Assembly: GCA_036873135.1 (NCBI GenBank)
Contig: JAPTYO010000005.1
Coordinates: 14,610,166 to 14,674,165 of the forward strand
Source of the DNA: Clarkia xantiana subsp. parviflora
Lineage: Eukaryota > Streptophyta > Magnoliopsida > Myrtales > Onagraceae
DNA: 64,000 bases
Reading direction: 5' to 3'
This document shows, in pieces, positions 10,367 to 19,820 of the stretch. The notes under the pieces are model-generated. The model had not been told where the DNA came from, ran no database searches, and was given only the letters and a program-made list of their open reading frames with translations. The translations under genes and the position numbers were made by a program. The first letter of the stretch is position 1, and each line of letters starts with the position of its first letter.

Positions 10367-13062
10367 TCAAGCTTGGTCCTTGTCGGCAGCATTGGCAGCA
10401 GCTGGGTCCGCGGAGTCGGTAGCGGAGGGGTCCACAGGATTGACTTCGGGAGGATTGGCTATCGGGGCGTCCGCACTTGGAAGCTCAGAGGCGTCTTCCA
10501 CAATTACGGGGGTACTCCCCCCATTACTCTCCTCAGAAAGAGCAAAATACTTCTTCGCAAAGGGAGCGAGGGAAGGAGACTTGTCGAAGTTGATGGCGTC
10601 CCCGTACTCCAGGTGGAGCTCCTCAACGGCGTTGAAGAGAGTGTTCTCCACCTCCGCGCCAAAGAACTTCATGGCATCAACTTGGAAGCCCTCCGACCTC
10701 CGATAGTCCTCCCGACCCTTGGCCTCCGCTTCGGCCAGCTGCGTAGGAAATCCCGCGATCAGCTCCTCCAAAGTCTTCTTCTCGAGGACCAGTTGGTCCT
10801 CGGCAGCCTTCTTCTCCTGGGTCAGCCTATCCACGACTTCCCCCCGCTCCTGCCGCTTTTGCCTTAAGAGCCCCTCGAAGTCTGCGATCTTCTGCTGAAG
10901 GTCCCGAATCTTCTAGTTGAGAACAGCCAGCTCTTTGGCAAGCTTTCCCCGTGAAGACTGGGAGGCCTTGAGATCCTTCTGCAGCTGCTCACGGACCCCT
11001 CGGTCCCGCTCCCGGGACTCATCATAGGCAATAACGTACCCGATGAGCCAGTTGAAGTCCCCGAGCTCCTACAAACAAGAAGGAAAAATGTTAAAGGACG
11101 AACGACCCGATTTATCATCAAGAGAAAGCAGCGAAGTCTCACCTCTATGCGACGCACAGCCATTTCTCGAATATCTCGCTGCACAGGTGTCCGATTGAGG
11201 TAAATCGGATGCTGCATAGTAGGCGGGATCGAGCCCGCCAGCAGATGCAGGGCCAGCTCCTGGTCCCGCTCCCCTTGTGTAAGCGGGACTCCCTGAAGCG
11301 TCTGGATGGGGGTCCTGAGAGGAGTCGAAGGGCTTTTAGAAGTTCCCGTCAAGAGCAAGAGGAGAGACAGGACGAGGAATGGAAGGGCACGCCTCTGTCT
11401 CGGCCCAAACGGGGGAGGGAGTGAACTCATGAATGGGCGACGGCTGCCGCTGCTGTGGAGAGAATGAAGGAGGCGGCCCCTGAGGAGTTGGTTTCAAGGG
11501 GGATTGCCCCGCCTTCCGACGCTGTTGAGGGGGGTCAACCCCGCCAATCTCCTCAGAGGAGTCCAGAGTTTCCACCTGACGAAATTGTTCGCCAGTTGGA
11601 GCCTTCTCTCCAGCTGAGGAAGGCACCCCCGCTGAAGGAGGTGCATCTGCGGAAGTTGCAGCACCTGAGGAAGCTCCCGAGCGACCTGCACCTGGAGGAT
11701 GAAGAGCTTCAGAAAGGTAGTCAGGAAGTTCATCGGGGTTCTTACACCAAATGATACGTCGGGAGACGTATTGATCCTTCCCGCGGTAATGATAGTAGCC
11801 TGCCTTCAAGACTCGGGGAATTTCACCTCTAAGGATTCTTTTGACATCGGCAACGCGGGCTTCTTTGGTCGAGGAAATTAAATCCGACGGGACCATCCTC
11901 TTGTATGATTTAATAGCAAGTCGAAGTTGTTTACCTTCTTCAGCATTCTGGACATCGAAGAGTTGGTCCAGATCCACCCGCTTCCGCTTGGGCTGCTCCG
12001 CTGAAGGAGACTCCGACCTGGCAGCAGCCTTCTTGGCGGACTTCCTCTTCCGCGAGGGGCGGACAGCATCAGTCTCCCCCTGCTTAAGGAATAGATCGGT
12101 CAGCACAGATACCTTCTTGGCTGCAAACAATAAACGAAGAAAAGTTAGAAGTTTACCCAAGAGACCACGTTAGAAGGGCCGTCGAAGAGCTGCCCCCCAG
12201 AGACAATACTGAGGAGTCGGATCCCGGCGTGCACCAGGTCCCGCTCCACAAGGGAATTAGCGTTAAGAGGAGTGTAAGACTCCCCCCAACGATAAAGCTG
12301 GATTAGTTGGAGAGTCTTGAAATCCTCGTCAGCATAAGTATGGAAAGCAGGAGGAGGGTCTGCTACCACCTCCCACCGAGGCCAAGGAATTGAAGAATGC
12401 TGGATAAAGAAGTAGCTCTTCTTCCAGCTACTGTTGTCGGACCCTGTATCGATCAAAAGTCCCCGACCCTTGACCACCTTCCAGGTGTCACTGGTCCAAC
12501 CGTGCCGGGCAAGCTGCTGCTTACTCCACTTGGGCATCCGAGGGTAGAAGGCGCAAATCCCCGCCTCGTTGCATTTCAGCCCATAGAAGGTTCTGAAGAG
12601 TTGGAGGCTGTAGACCCACTTCTGTCGGAGACAGAGGACTTGAAAGGCGTTCCAGATACGGATGGCATGAGGGGAGAAGGTAGTGGGGTGTGTTCTGTAA
12701 TGATGGCACAGCTCGACCAGGCTACTGCAAAAGGGGAACCTGATCCCCGCTGATATTTGTCCCGTAGAGACAAATACCTCCCCTTTCTGGGGACGAGTAA
12801 CCTCAGGGTCACTCGAAGGACGATGTCGAGGATATGGGAAACGAGGCTCCCAGGTGAGGGTGATGCAACCCTCTCGGAGAGCTGCATCATAAGCGGTAGT
12901 GGAAATCTCATTTGGAGCATAATCAAATTTAAAGGGTTTTCTCCCCTCAGAGCTGGAACCGCTGTCTGAAAAGCAACCAGGGCAAGAAAACACAGTGGGA
13001 CTCTTGGAAAATTAGAAAGGAAAAGATAAACAAGCAACGAAAAGGGATTCCTTACCAGACAT
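10367..13062 (-). pseudogene. spliced antisense gene (aORF) of gypsy-1
   Basis: Minus-strand gene. Exon 1 is ATGTCTG (13062-13056) with donor GTAAGG. Exon 2 starts at 12965 after TTTTCAG and encodes a globular N-terminal domain (blocks GEVFVSTGQISAGIRFPFC, HPTTFSPHAIRIWNAFQVLC, KWVYSLQLFRTFYG). A 36-nt GT-AG segment (12156-12121) precedes a basic region (RKRKSAKKAAA) and a Pro/Ser-rich linker. A canonical intron lies at about 11140-11068, then a long coiled coil (10900-10560) and an acidic tail. Stops or shifts near 11340 and 10917 break it. No RT-related motif; function unknown. Antisense genes here are known from Tat elements. Confidence 0.82.
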
Positions 13063-13224
13063 GATGAAGTAGAGGTTGAAGGAGATGAGCGAAACGTCGC
13101 CGGAAAAACGGTTGAGGAAACTTCAAAGACCTTCGAAATCACAGAGCTTGGAATTGCAGGGGAATCGCAGAGAGCTTATGAGAATTCGAAGACGGTAAAA
13201 GTTGAATTGTGACTATGGCTAGGG

Positions 13225-13231
13225 TTTTATA
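13225..13231 (-). promoter_or_regulatory. TATA box of the gypsy-1 antisense gene
   Basis: TATAAAA read on the minus strand, about 165 bp upstream of the antisense ATG and outside the LTR. The gypsy-2 copy has the same TATAAAACCCTA motif about 175 bp upstream of its ATG (37624-37630), which supports a dedicated promoter. Confidence 0.65.
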
Positions 13232-13605
13232 GTCGAAGAGGACGGTTGAAAGGACACTTCGATCTGAGTCGTCGAAGTCGAAGAGTCTTAATCTGGACCG
13301 TTGAGATGGAACGTGCAGAAGGACAACGGGCGTAATGATGAAACGGCCTGAAAAGCACTTTTTCAGAAAAGGACAGGCGCGAAAAATCAGGCACGTGGGT
13401 CGAAAACGTCACTCCATTATCTACTGCATTTAATGCACTAGGAAACCGAGGAGACCCTTGGGATATAACAGTTATCTACAAAACCCTGAGGAAACGTAGA
13501 GGAGAAGACTGATAAACTGAGTAACTGAACCAAGGAAAAGATCCCCGACTTTAGTATTGGAAGATCGGGAGTTGAAAGACACGACGAACTAAAAGTCCCT
13601 CATGT

Positions 13606-13617
13606 CTTGGGGGCAAA
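13606..13617 (+). promoter_or_regulatory. polypurine tract of gypsy-1
   Basis: CTTGGGGGCAAA immediately before the LTR start TGATGGG. The same type of tract precedes the 3' LTRs of A (26747-26758), gypsy-2 (37242-37253, reversed) and the LTR at 54388. Expected to prime plus-strand DNA synthesis. Confidence 0.75.
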
Positions 13618-14337
13618 TGATGGGTCCGACTATAGCCGTCAGGCCCTTTAACGGCGAGGAAACGGCAAACAGGCCCACCGTGCCCCAAAATGAAGGTCAA
13701 GATGACTTTGGAGAAGGATCCCGACGAAGGGAGTCCCGACAGAGCAAGGTCCCGACAGAGTCGGTCCCGACAGTTGAGCTAGAAGCTCCCGATAAGAAGC
13801 CTTTAAGTAGGCCCCGATGATGAATCCCTGAGAATGATAGGCCCTGTCGCGATGACGAGGGGCCCCGAGCGGTGACACAACGAGATAACTCTGGAGTCCC
13901 CGACGGGAGTCGGGACTCGGTATCAGAGGATAAGGCCAAGATATGCGGGGCGTGGCCGAGATACGCGGAACGTGGTTAAGATACACGGAGCGTGGCCGAG
14001 ATACGCGGGGCATGGCTAAGATACGCGAGATCATGGTCTAGATAGACGGGATCACGTCCGAGATATACGGGATACGGGCTAACCACCCCTAACGGTTCGC
14101 CAGGTACCTGAGGCATCTCTCTGCCTATAAAAGGGCAGGAGATCACCTCAGAAAGACTTACGTTGAGTTCAATATACTTTTGAGATTATTGCTTGCCAGT
14201 CATACGAGAGACTCATTTAAGCATCGGAGAGGGATTCTGGGTCACCGCCCGGTCTATCCCCTCTTGCAGGGTTACGTGGAGCAAAGGAGCTAGGATTGCC
14301 GTCAAGATTCGTACCGGAGTTCCACCGTGATCCAACA
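13618..14337 (+). repeat. gypsy-1 3' LTR
   Basis: Begins TGATGGGTCC after the polypurine tract and ends GTGATCCAACA, where copia-1 sequence resumes. TATAAAA at 14126-14132. The U3 part has an array of about 20-bp repeats (GAGATACGCGGGGCGTGGCC-like) at 13930-14085 and short CCCGACAGAG repeats. About 720 bp; matches the reversed LTR of gypsy-2 (36531-37241). The 5' partner is absent, so age cannot be dated from LTR divergence. Confidence 0.85.
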
Positions 14338-16025
14338 TAGTCTAAGGTTCTACCACTGCCCTTGTTCCCAGTGGGAGTGATGCTCTGATAGAAAGCATAA
14401 TTCCGAGTGGGAGCAATGTTCAAACTTAAGATGGGCATCGAACTTCTCCTAAGAAGTATCCCATCGAGAAGGGTGGGATATTCACCCTAACTTCTGTTTA
14501 CGAACCAATGATGGTTCAACAAGCATTGAAAGGACCTCAAGCGAAGGAATGGAGGAAGAGATCGCCTCAATGAAAGTCAATTCTGCATGGTGTTTATTTG
14601 ATTTACCTGCTAACCGCAGGGCCATTGGGGCGAAGTGGGTTCTGTACCTAAAACTCACTGCTGATGGAAATGTTGAGCGATACAAAGCTTGACTTGTTGC
14701 GAAAGGATACACCCAACTTCACTGAGTGGACTTTGATGAGACTTACTCACCAACTGTGAGATGCACCATAGTTAGGGCAATCCTCGCCCTGGTCGCAAGC
14801 CTCGATTTAGAGCTGCACCAAATGGATGTTAAGACCACATTCCTCCATGGAAACCTGGAGGAAGAGATCTATATGGAGCAACCAGAGGGTTTCATTACTC
14901 CTGGTAACAAACGTAAAGTTTGTAAACTCCAAAGATCCATGTACGGTCTTAATCAATTGTCTAGGTAATGGTACAACAGGTTCAACGAGGAAATCGTTGT
15001 GAACTGATTCGTGAATCTTCACGAGGATCCATGCGTGTATACAAAGACCTCCGGGTCTAAGTACGTCATCTTGACTTTGTACGTAGATGAAATACTCATT
15101 GCCGAGAACGATGTGAGTTTTATGCATGAATCAAAGTCCTGGTTGGCATCTGTATTTGAGATGAAAAACATGGGAGAGGCTACGTACATCTTTGGCATTA
15201 AAATTGCTAAAGATCGTTCCATCCGGAGGTTATGTCTATCTCAGGAAGCCTACATCATCAAACTGTTGAAAATGTTTAGATTAAAGGATGCCAACCCGTA
15301 GAAACGCTAGTAGTATTCAGGTGCGTGTTGTCAAAGCGCGACGACCCGAAGAACCAGCAAGAGTGTGAACAGATGAGGAGTGTAGAGTATTTAAGCATGG
15401 TTAGGAGTCTTATGTACGCCATGCTTTGCACTTGGCTAGACATCTGTTGTGCTGTGGGCCTAGTAGCAAGATTCCAATCAGACCCAGGCTATCAACATTT
15501 AAAAGCTGTAAAGCGGATCATACGATATCTGAAAGGTACCGCCGACTACGTACTGTGCTATGAGGGCAGGAAGTTAGAATTGACCGGATTCAGTGACGCC
15601 GACCATGATGGCGATCCAGATGATCGTATTCCACCACAGGAGGAGTGTTTCTCCTTGCTGATGCCGCCATTTCATGGACAAGCAATAAGCAATCATGTGT
15701 CGCGCTGTCTACGATGGATTCAGAATTTGTTGCTCTCTCCAAAAATGCACAGGAAGCGGTCTGGCTGAAAAGGTTTCTTACTGCGCTGCTTGATGCCGAT
15801 GTTGGGAGTAAACCTGTGAAGGTGTTCTATGACAGTCAAGCAGCAATTGCGGCTGTAAAGAATCCAAAGTATCATAGTAGGACTAAACACATTATTGTGA
15901 AATATAATTATGATAAATCTATGGTAGAAGATAATATAATCACTTTAGAATACTCGCCCACTAAACCATTACGTAGAGAGATATTTGAAAAGCATGTGAA
16001 ACTATTTGGATTGCGTAGGATTTGA
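14338..16025 (+). pseudogene. Ty1/copia reverse transcriptase and RNase H (copia-1)
   Basis: Continuation of copia-1 after gypsy-1. RT blocks: AIGAKWVLYLKLTADGNVERYKA (14611-14690), DFDETYSPTVR, MDVKTTFLHGNLEEEIYMEQ, and a catalytic motif reading YVDEILI instead of YVDDILI (about 15079-15100), so one catalytic Asp is lost. RNase H blocks follow: TGFSDADHDGDPDD, CVALSTMDSEFVALS, VFYDSQAAIAAVKNPKYHSRTKHI. At least six stops or frameshifts lie between 14690 and 15660. Near the end the usual 'DNIVADPLTKPL' block is shortened to 'TKPL'. Non-functional. Confidence 0.93.
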
Positions 16026-17004
16026 ATGTGGGCTTGTATCTGTGATAACATTTTGATGAATTGAAAGTTACATTTTGATAAATGAGAGAATTGCAATTTG
16101 AGTTTATGATTCATCGACGTCATAATGTTTGATTACATCGGATTGTACGGTCTATAAACTAAGTCGTAGAAGGACGCAATCCTCTTCATAAATTATGTCG
16201 AATGTGGACCTTGCGTTGTCACACGGGCACGATCGTCTTGTAGGAGACGTGGACCTCTTCCGAAGCAAGACTGGCTAAGAACCAGTTGGGAAACTTGGTT
16301 ATGAAAAACGATCATTTGGTTTCGGAATAACACGATATGATCTTCGTTTTCCACTTTGCCGGTGATGAACTCTGTTCGTCATTAACCACATTCTGGGCCA
16401 GATGAAAGTCCGCGATAGCATCATTGACATATCCCGCACCTGACAATGTTCGGGTATGCTATCGACGCGTGCTTTATGCTACGCGTGCCACGTTCGAGCT
16501 CGAGCGTGTGATTGATCCCGGGAGCCTTATGAAGAGGCACCCAAAGTATCCTCATGGACTCAGAACTTATACCTAAGGTCAGGCTCAATGATCGCTTCCC
16601 GGCGTATGATCGCAGTGCTGAAGAAAAAAGGACAAGTTACCACGTATTTGGAAACCGGTTGGGTTTGACTAAGGGTGTGAGCAATGGGGATGGTCAAGTT
16701 CACCTGTAATTCACCGACTCTTGTATTCAATAGGTGGCCACCAAACAGGTATAAGTTGAAGGTTGTGAATACTTGTGAGGATGCCCTGGAGAAGTATTCC
16801 TATGTGGAAACTGGGCAATTGGAGAATTAACAGTTGACCTAGGATACAGCGCGATACAGATTGATGTTTTTAACAAGATGATTTGAGATAGGGAATCAAA
16901 ATTCCGCGGGCGCTTCAATACTCTTAACATATGAATAGTACGATGCCCGTCGTATCCGCTGGTCGCACAACAAACCTCGTATGAACTATTCGGAGCACTG
17001 AATA
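16026..17004 (+). other. copia-1 3' region between RNase H and the lost 3' LTR
   Basis: No open frame of note. 16100-16710 aligns, reversed, with 55200-55930 next to copia-2 RNase H, so it is a family-specific 3' untranslated region close to 1 kb long. It continues to about 17004, where it meets the duplicated block at a sharp junction (shared sequence begins TAGACATCAT). No LTR is found. Confidence 0.7.
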
Positions 17005-17561
17005 TAGACATCATATAGCGGATCAGTCAGAGCATTCAGAATGGTCATCTTGCATATGTATTCTGAATGTTTCCATGTGTCTGAAGTCATGAAAGATTGT
17101 GCATCGTTGACAATGATCTCCGACGGAGAATTAGTTAGGAATCTGTCGAGTCCCACTGCGGTCAGGTAGAATTTTGTCTTCTCCTGCCGCCTCCTGAAGT
17201 TGGTCCAATCAAACTTCTCGGGCTTCTCCGGATGCATCGCTCCAAAAGGTCAAGGAATTTGCAGACCTCCAGTTGCGTTTCCAAAATCTGTCATAGGAGC
17301 AGCAAAATTTCCGAAACTTAAGTTCGGAATAGTACCTGCAGAATGGTTAAAGCCTCCACCTTGAACCAACGGAACTCCAGTAGTCACGACTACATCAGTG
17401 GTGACGACGACTTCAGTAGCAGGTACATAAATAGGCACAGTCACATTTGATGTTCCTTTTCTAGCCTCCACATTTGTCACACCCGTCATTGGAGCGACAA
17501 CACCTGTGGTCAGAGCAGCATCATTGTTGTTGTTGTCAATGATATCTGAGATCAACAACAC
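17005..17561 (-). pseudogene. Ty1/copia Gag N-terminal fragment (copia-3, copy 1)
   Basis: Minus strand. A Thr/Val-rich leader segment (17561-17250) ends with an in-frame TGA, and the same frame resumes as HPEKPEKFDWTNFRRRQEKT, a copia Gag (UBN2-like) start, followed by FYLTAVGLDRFL. It is cut at 17005, after 'DPLYDVY', by the junction with copia-1. The full homologue is at 31593-32910; both copies carry the same TGA, so that stop predates the duplication. Confidence 0.85.
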
Positions 17562-17888
17562 ACAAATATTTCAGAATTAAACCCTACTGTAAAGGAATAG
17601 AAATTTCCTTAAGATTATTAGTCGAAAACAGGGGTAAAACAATAATTCTGAAATATGTAGGACAAACGTCCAATTAATTTGTATTAGATAATCGACACAC
17701 AATTAACAAGTAATCTGTATGTGTATGAAAATCGAATTAGCGATCCGTAGATAGAATGGGAAAGACGAATTTTCACTGAGGCCTGTGCTGATCACGGTCT
17801 CCTTAAGACAATTTCGCCCCACCTCACCCTCAGGTTATGCAACGAGGGTTAACACAAGGGGCGATCACCTCCCAGGATACAACAGCGT
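17005..17888. repeat. direct duplication, copy 1, left part
   Basis: Matches 32354-33237 base for base apart from about eight substitutions and carries the copia-3 gag N-terminus and part of its leader. Interrupted at 17889 by element A; the block continues at 27893. Confidence 0.92.
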
Positions 17889-18052
17889 TGATGGATATAC
17901 GCCCAATTTGAACCCGTTGACTTCCGAACCGTTGTATTTTTATCGTCCCATTTATGATTGCAAATCGAAACTTCAACCCGGACACTTCGCGAGAACATCG
18001 ACGGCTCGGACGGGGCCGAAGCGCCCGTCCGACAAAGACGAACTCACCTAGG

Positions 18053-18246
18053 TGAGGTTGGGTGGCCACACCCGACCTCCCCTAGGGGAGATCGGGTCAG
18101 CCGACCCGATCTCCCCTAGGGGAGATCGGGTGGACCAACCCGATCTCTCCTAGGAGAGATCGGGTCGGCCAACCCGATCCCTCCTAGGAGGGATGGGGTT
18201 GGCCAACCCCACCCTCCCTAGGAGGGGTTGGGTGCCCTCACCCAAC
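18053..18246. repeat. palindrome array in U3 of element A LTR
   Basis: Alternating inverted repeats of two types: CCTAGG-centred ones such as GATCTCCCCTAGGGGAGATC and GGCC-centred ones such as CGGGTCGGCCAACCCG. At least seven abut each other with almost no unpaired spacer. Repeated in the 3' LTR at about 26923-27116 with two base changes. Could form a series of cruciforms or RNA hairpins. Confidence 0.85.
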
Positions 18247-18669
18247 CCCTACCCTTGGAGGTCGGATTTCTCCCCCCCAAGGGCCCCGACACCGCCTTCG
18301 GACTCCCATGCTCGGTCCACTCCGCCTACCTCCTCCGAATCCTAAGGTCTTAATTATGTGCTTAAAGGTTAATTAATTGTGTTTAAAGGCTAACGATGTC
18401 ATTAAGCCACCTTAATGACACCGTTGCCTATAAATACCCCACCTTCACAACTCATTTGGACATCTTGGCAAGTGGCAGCATTTTGCTCTGACATCTCTCT
18501 AGCTTTATCTCTCTAAAACCGTACTGACTTAGGCATCGGAGAGGGTTCATCAGGCACCACCCCCCCCTCTGTGCCTGGTATTGCCCCTCTTGCAGGGTGG
18601 CAAGGAAAAGAGAACCAAGGAAGCAGAAGAGCAGTAGAACAAGCCCCAGGGGTAAGAAGTACAAGCCTC

Positions 18670-18837
18670 AGGAGGTCAGAAGGAGAGAAGGAAAGGAGGT
18701 CAGAAGGAGAGAAGGAAAGGAGGTCAGAAGGAGAGAAGGGAAGGAGGTCAGAAGGAGAGAAGGGAAGGAGGTCAGAAGAAGAGAAGGAAAGGAGGTCAGA
18801 AGGAGAGAAGGGAAGGAGGTCAGAAGGAGAGAAGGGA
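18670..18837. repeat. 24-bp tandem array in element A LTR
   Basis: Seven units of AGGAGGTCAGAAGGAGAGAA-GGRA, differing only at one or two positions. The 24-bp period is a multiple of three, so all frames stay open through it and give 8-residue repeats such as RRSEGEKE. Present also at 27542-27709. Purine-only on the plus strand. Confidence 0.93.
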
Positions 18838-19020
18838 AGGACACATATCAGAACGACTACCCCAAGGGAGTATAAGGGCATGAATCAGAACGACTACCCC
18901 AAGGAAGTATAAGGGCGTGGATCAGAACAACTAGTCCTAGGAACACTGAACCCGACATTTCATTAGTGGGAGATAAATTCTAGATTGGCGACCCGTTGAC
19001 CTAGACTTTATAACCTAACA

Positions 19021-19039
19021 CTTGGCGCCGTCTGTAGGC
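19021..19039 (+). promoter_or_regulatory. primer binding site of element A
   Basis: CTTGGCGCCGTCTGTAGGC directly after the LTR, the TTGGCGCC-type primer site seen in many plant Tat elements. It matches element E (49616-49634, reversed) and gypsy-C (29791). Confidence 0.85.
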
Positions 19040-19059
19040 TTCGAACAGAAAGCCTGGCT

Positions 19060-19820
19060 ATTACACGAGCTATGACGAACAGTAGGGTGTCCAGGCACCA
19101 ACACCCACCCGGGGGCAATGGGCGGAGAAGAGAACCCATACCCCCAGGGAGGCGGCCTAACCCTGGGAAGCAGCCAATGCATCCAGAGCCCCAATAAATA
19201 CCACAACCTCCTCAACAACAGAACAACCAGGAGGGAGGACCTTCACGCCCAGTTGGGGCTGAGTCCTCCACAGCCTCCACCCCCCGGGCAAGAAGACCAC
19301 AGAGAGAAAGAGAACAACAGGGAGTGCCTTCCCACAACACGGCACCTCCTGAGGGATACTATTATGAAGAGCAACCCCAAAGGTACCCATATGGGTGCCG
19401 GCACAGAGAGATGGCAACCGCGCCCACACAGCGTATGCAAGGCCGGCATACACCCAAGGAACTTACACTGAAGCTCATGAAGAGGAGCAGATCCCAGCAG
19501 AAGAGCACTACTCGCACCCTCAAGCAGGGCAGCGAGAGGAACAAAGAAGATATTACCAGGAGCCACCCCCAGAGGGAAGGCAACAATTTGTGCCTCCAAG
19601 GCAACAACAGACACAGTAGGATGCCAGGGCATACACCCCTATGGGGGCAGATAGACAGGCAAAACCTCCAAGGAGGCATGGATTCAACCAAATACCCCAA
19701 CAGGGACATACACCACACTAAGGGAGGACATACATGCCAGACCAACAAGGATATAGAAGTTCCAACATCCACCCTGGTAATGTACACATACAGTCCGTAT
19801 CACTACAGACATGACTAAGG
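19060..19820 (+). pseudogene. Gag remnant of element A
   Basis: Three overlapping frames each cover part of a protein homologous to the N-terminal, Pro/Gln-rich region of the element E Gag. Shared blocks include GGPSRPxGAESSTAST, the PAQRDGNRAHT block, and PPPEGRQQFVPPRQQ before a QDARAYTP-like block. Frameshifts and a stop after PRQQQTQ break it, and similarity ends near 19820, before the capsid domain seen in E at 48474-47683. It cannot make a capsid protein. Confidence 0.8.

Larger units (their letters stand above)
4299..14337 (+). mobile_element. gypsy-1, Tat-lineage Ty3/gypsy retrotransposon lacking its 5' LTR
   Basis: Plus-strand order: gag-protease, RT, RNase H, a second RNase H, integrase (4318-9442); tandem repeats (9443-10260); an antisense multi-exon gene (13062-10367); polypurine tract (13606-13617); LTR (13618-14337). 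The second RNase H and the antisense gene mark the Tat lineage, as reported for Retand and Grande. The left end starts inside gag with no LTR or primer site, and copia-1 integrase is missing at the same junction. A single deletion removing both is the simplest reading. Coding frames carry stops and frameshifts. Gypsy-2 (36531-41347) is a second member. Confidence 0.88.
408..17004 (+). mobile_element. copia-1, Ty1/copia LTR retrotransposon, split by gypsy-1
   Basis: Order on the plus strand: 5' LTR (408-1006), tRNA-iMet primer site (1008-1019), a leader of about 2 kb, gag (3066), protease (3738-4298), then gypsy-1 (4299-14337), then copia RT and RNase H (14338-16025) and a 1-kb 3' region. The integrase that should lie between protease and RT is missing, so DNA was lost where gypsy-1 sits. 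No 3' LTR is present; the element stops at 17005 where the duplicated block begins. Copia-2 at 55200-62558 is the same family in opposite orientation and shares the leader and 3' region. The putative 5-bp target copy before the LTR is GCGTA (403-407), but its partner is lost. Confidence 0.85.
17889..19020 (+). repeat. element A 5' LTR
   Basis: TGATGGATATACG ... TAACCTAACA, 1132 bp. U3 holds a dense palindrome array (18053-18246); TATAAATA at 18429-18436; then a 24-bp tandem array (18670-18837) in the transcribed part. Near-identical to 26759-27892. Its two ends, but not the middle, match the LTR of element E. Confidence 0.96.

Noticed and set aside
13603..13617. LTR start of gypsy-1 at TGTCTTGGGGG
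   Set aside because: By comparison with elements A and the LTR at 54388, the CTTGGGGGCAAA stretch is the polypurine tract and the LTR begins at TGATGGG (13618).
18571..18912. Open frame of Arg-Ser-Glu-Gly-Glu-Lys repeats in the element A LTR
   Set aside because: Created by the 24-bp array whose period is a multiple of three; several frames are open at once, and it lies across the LTR R/U5 region, repeated at 27443-27784.
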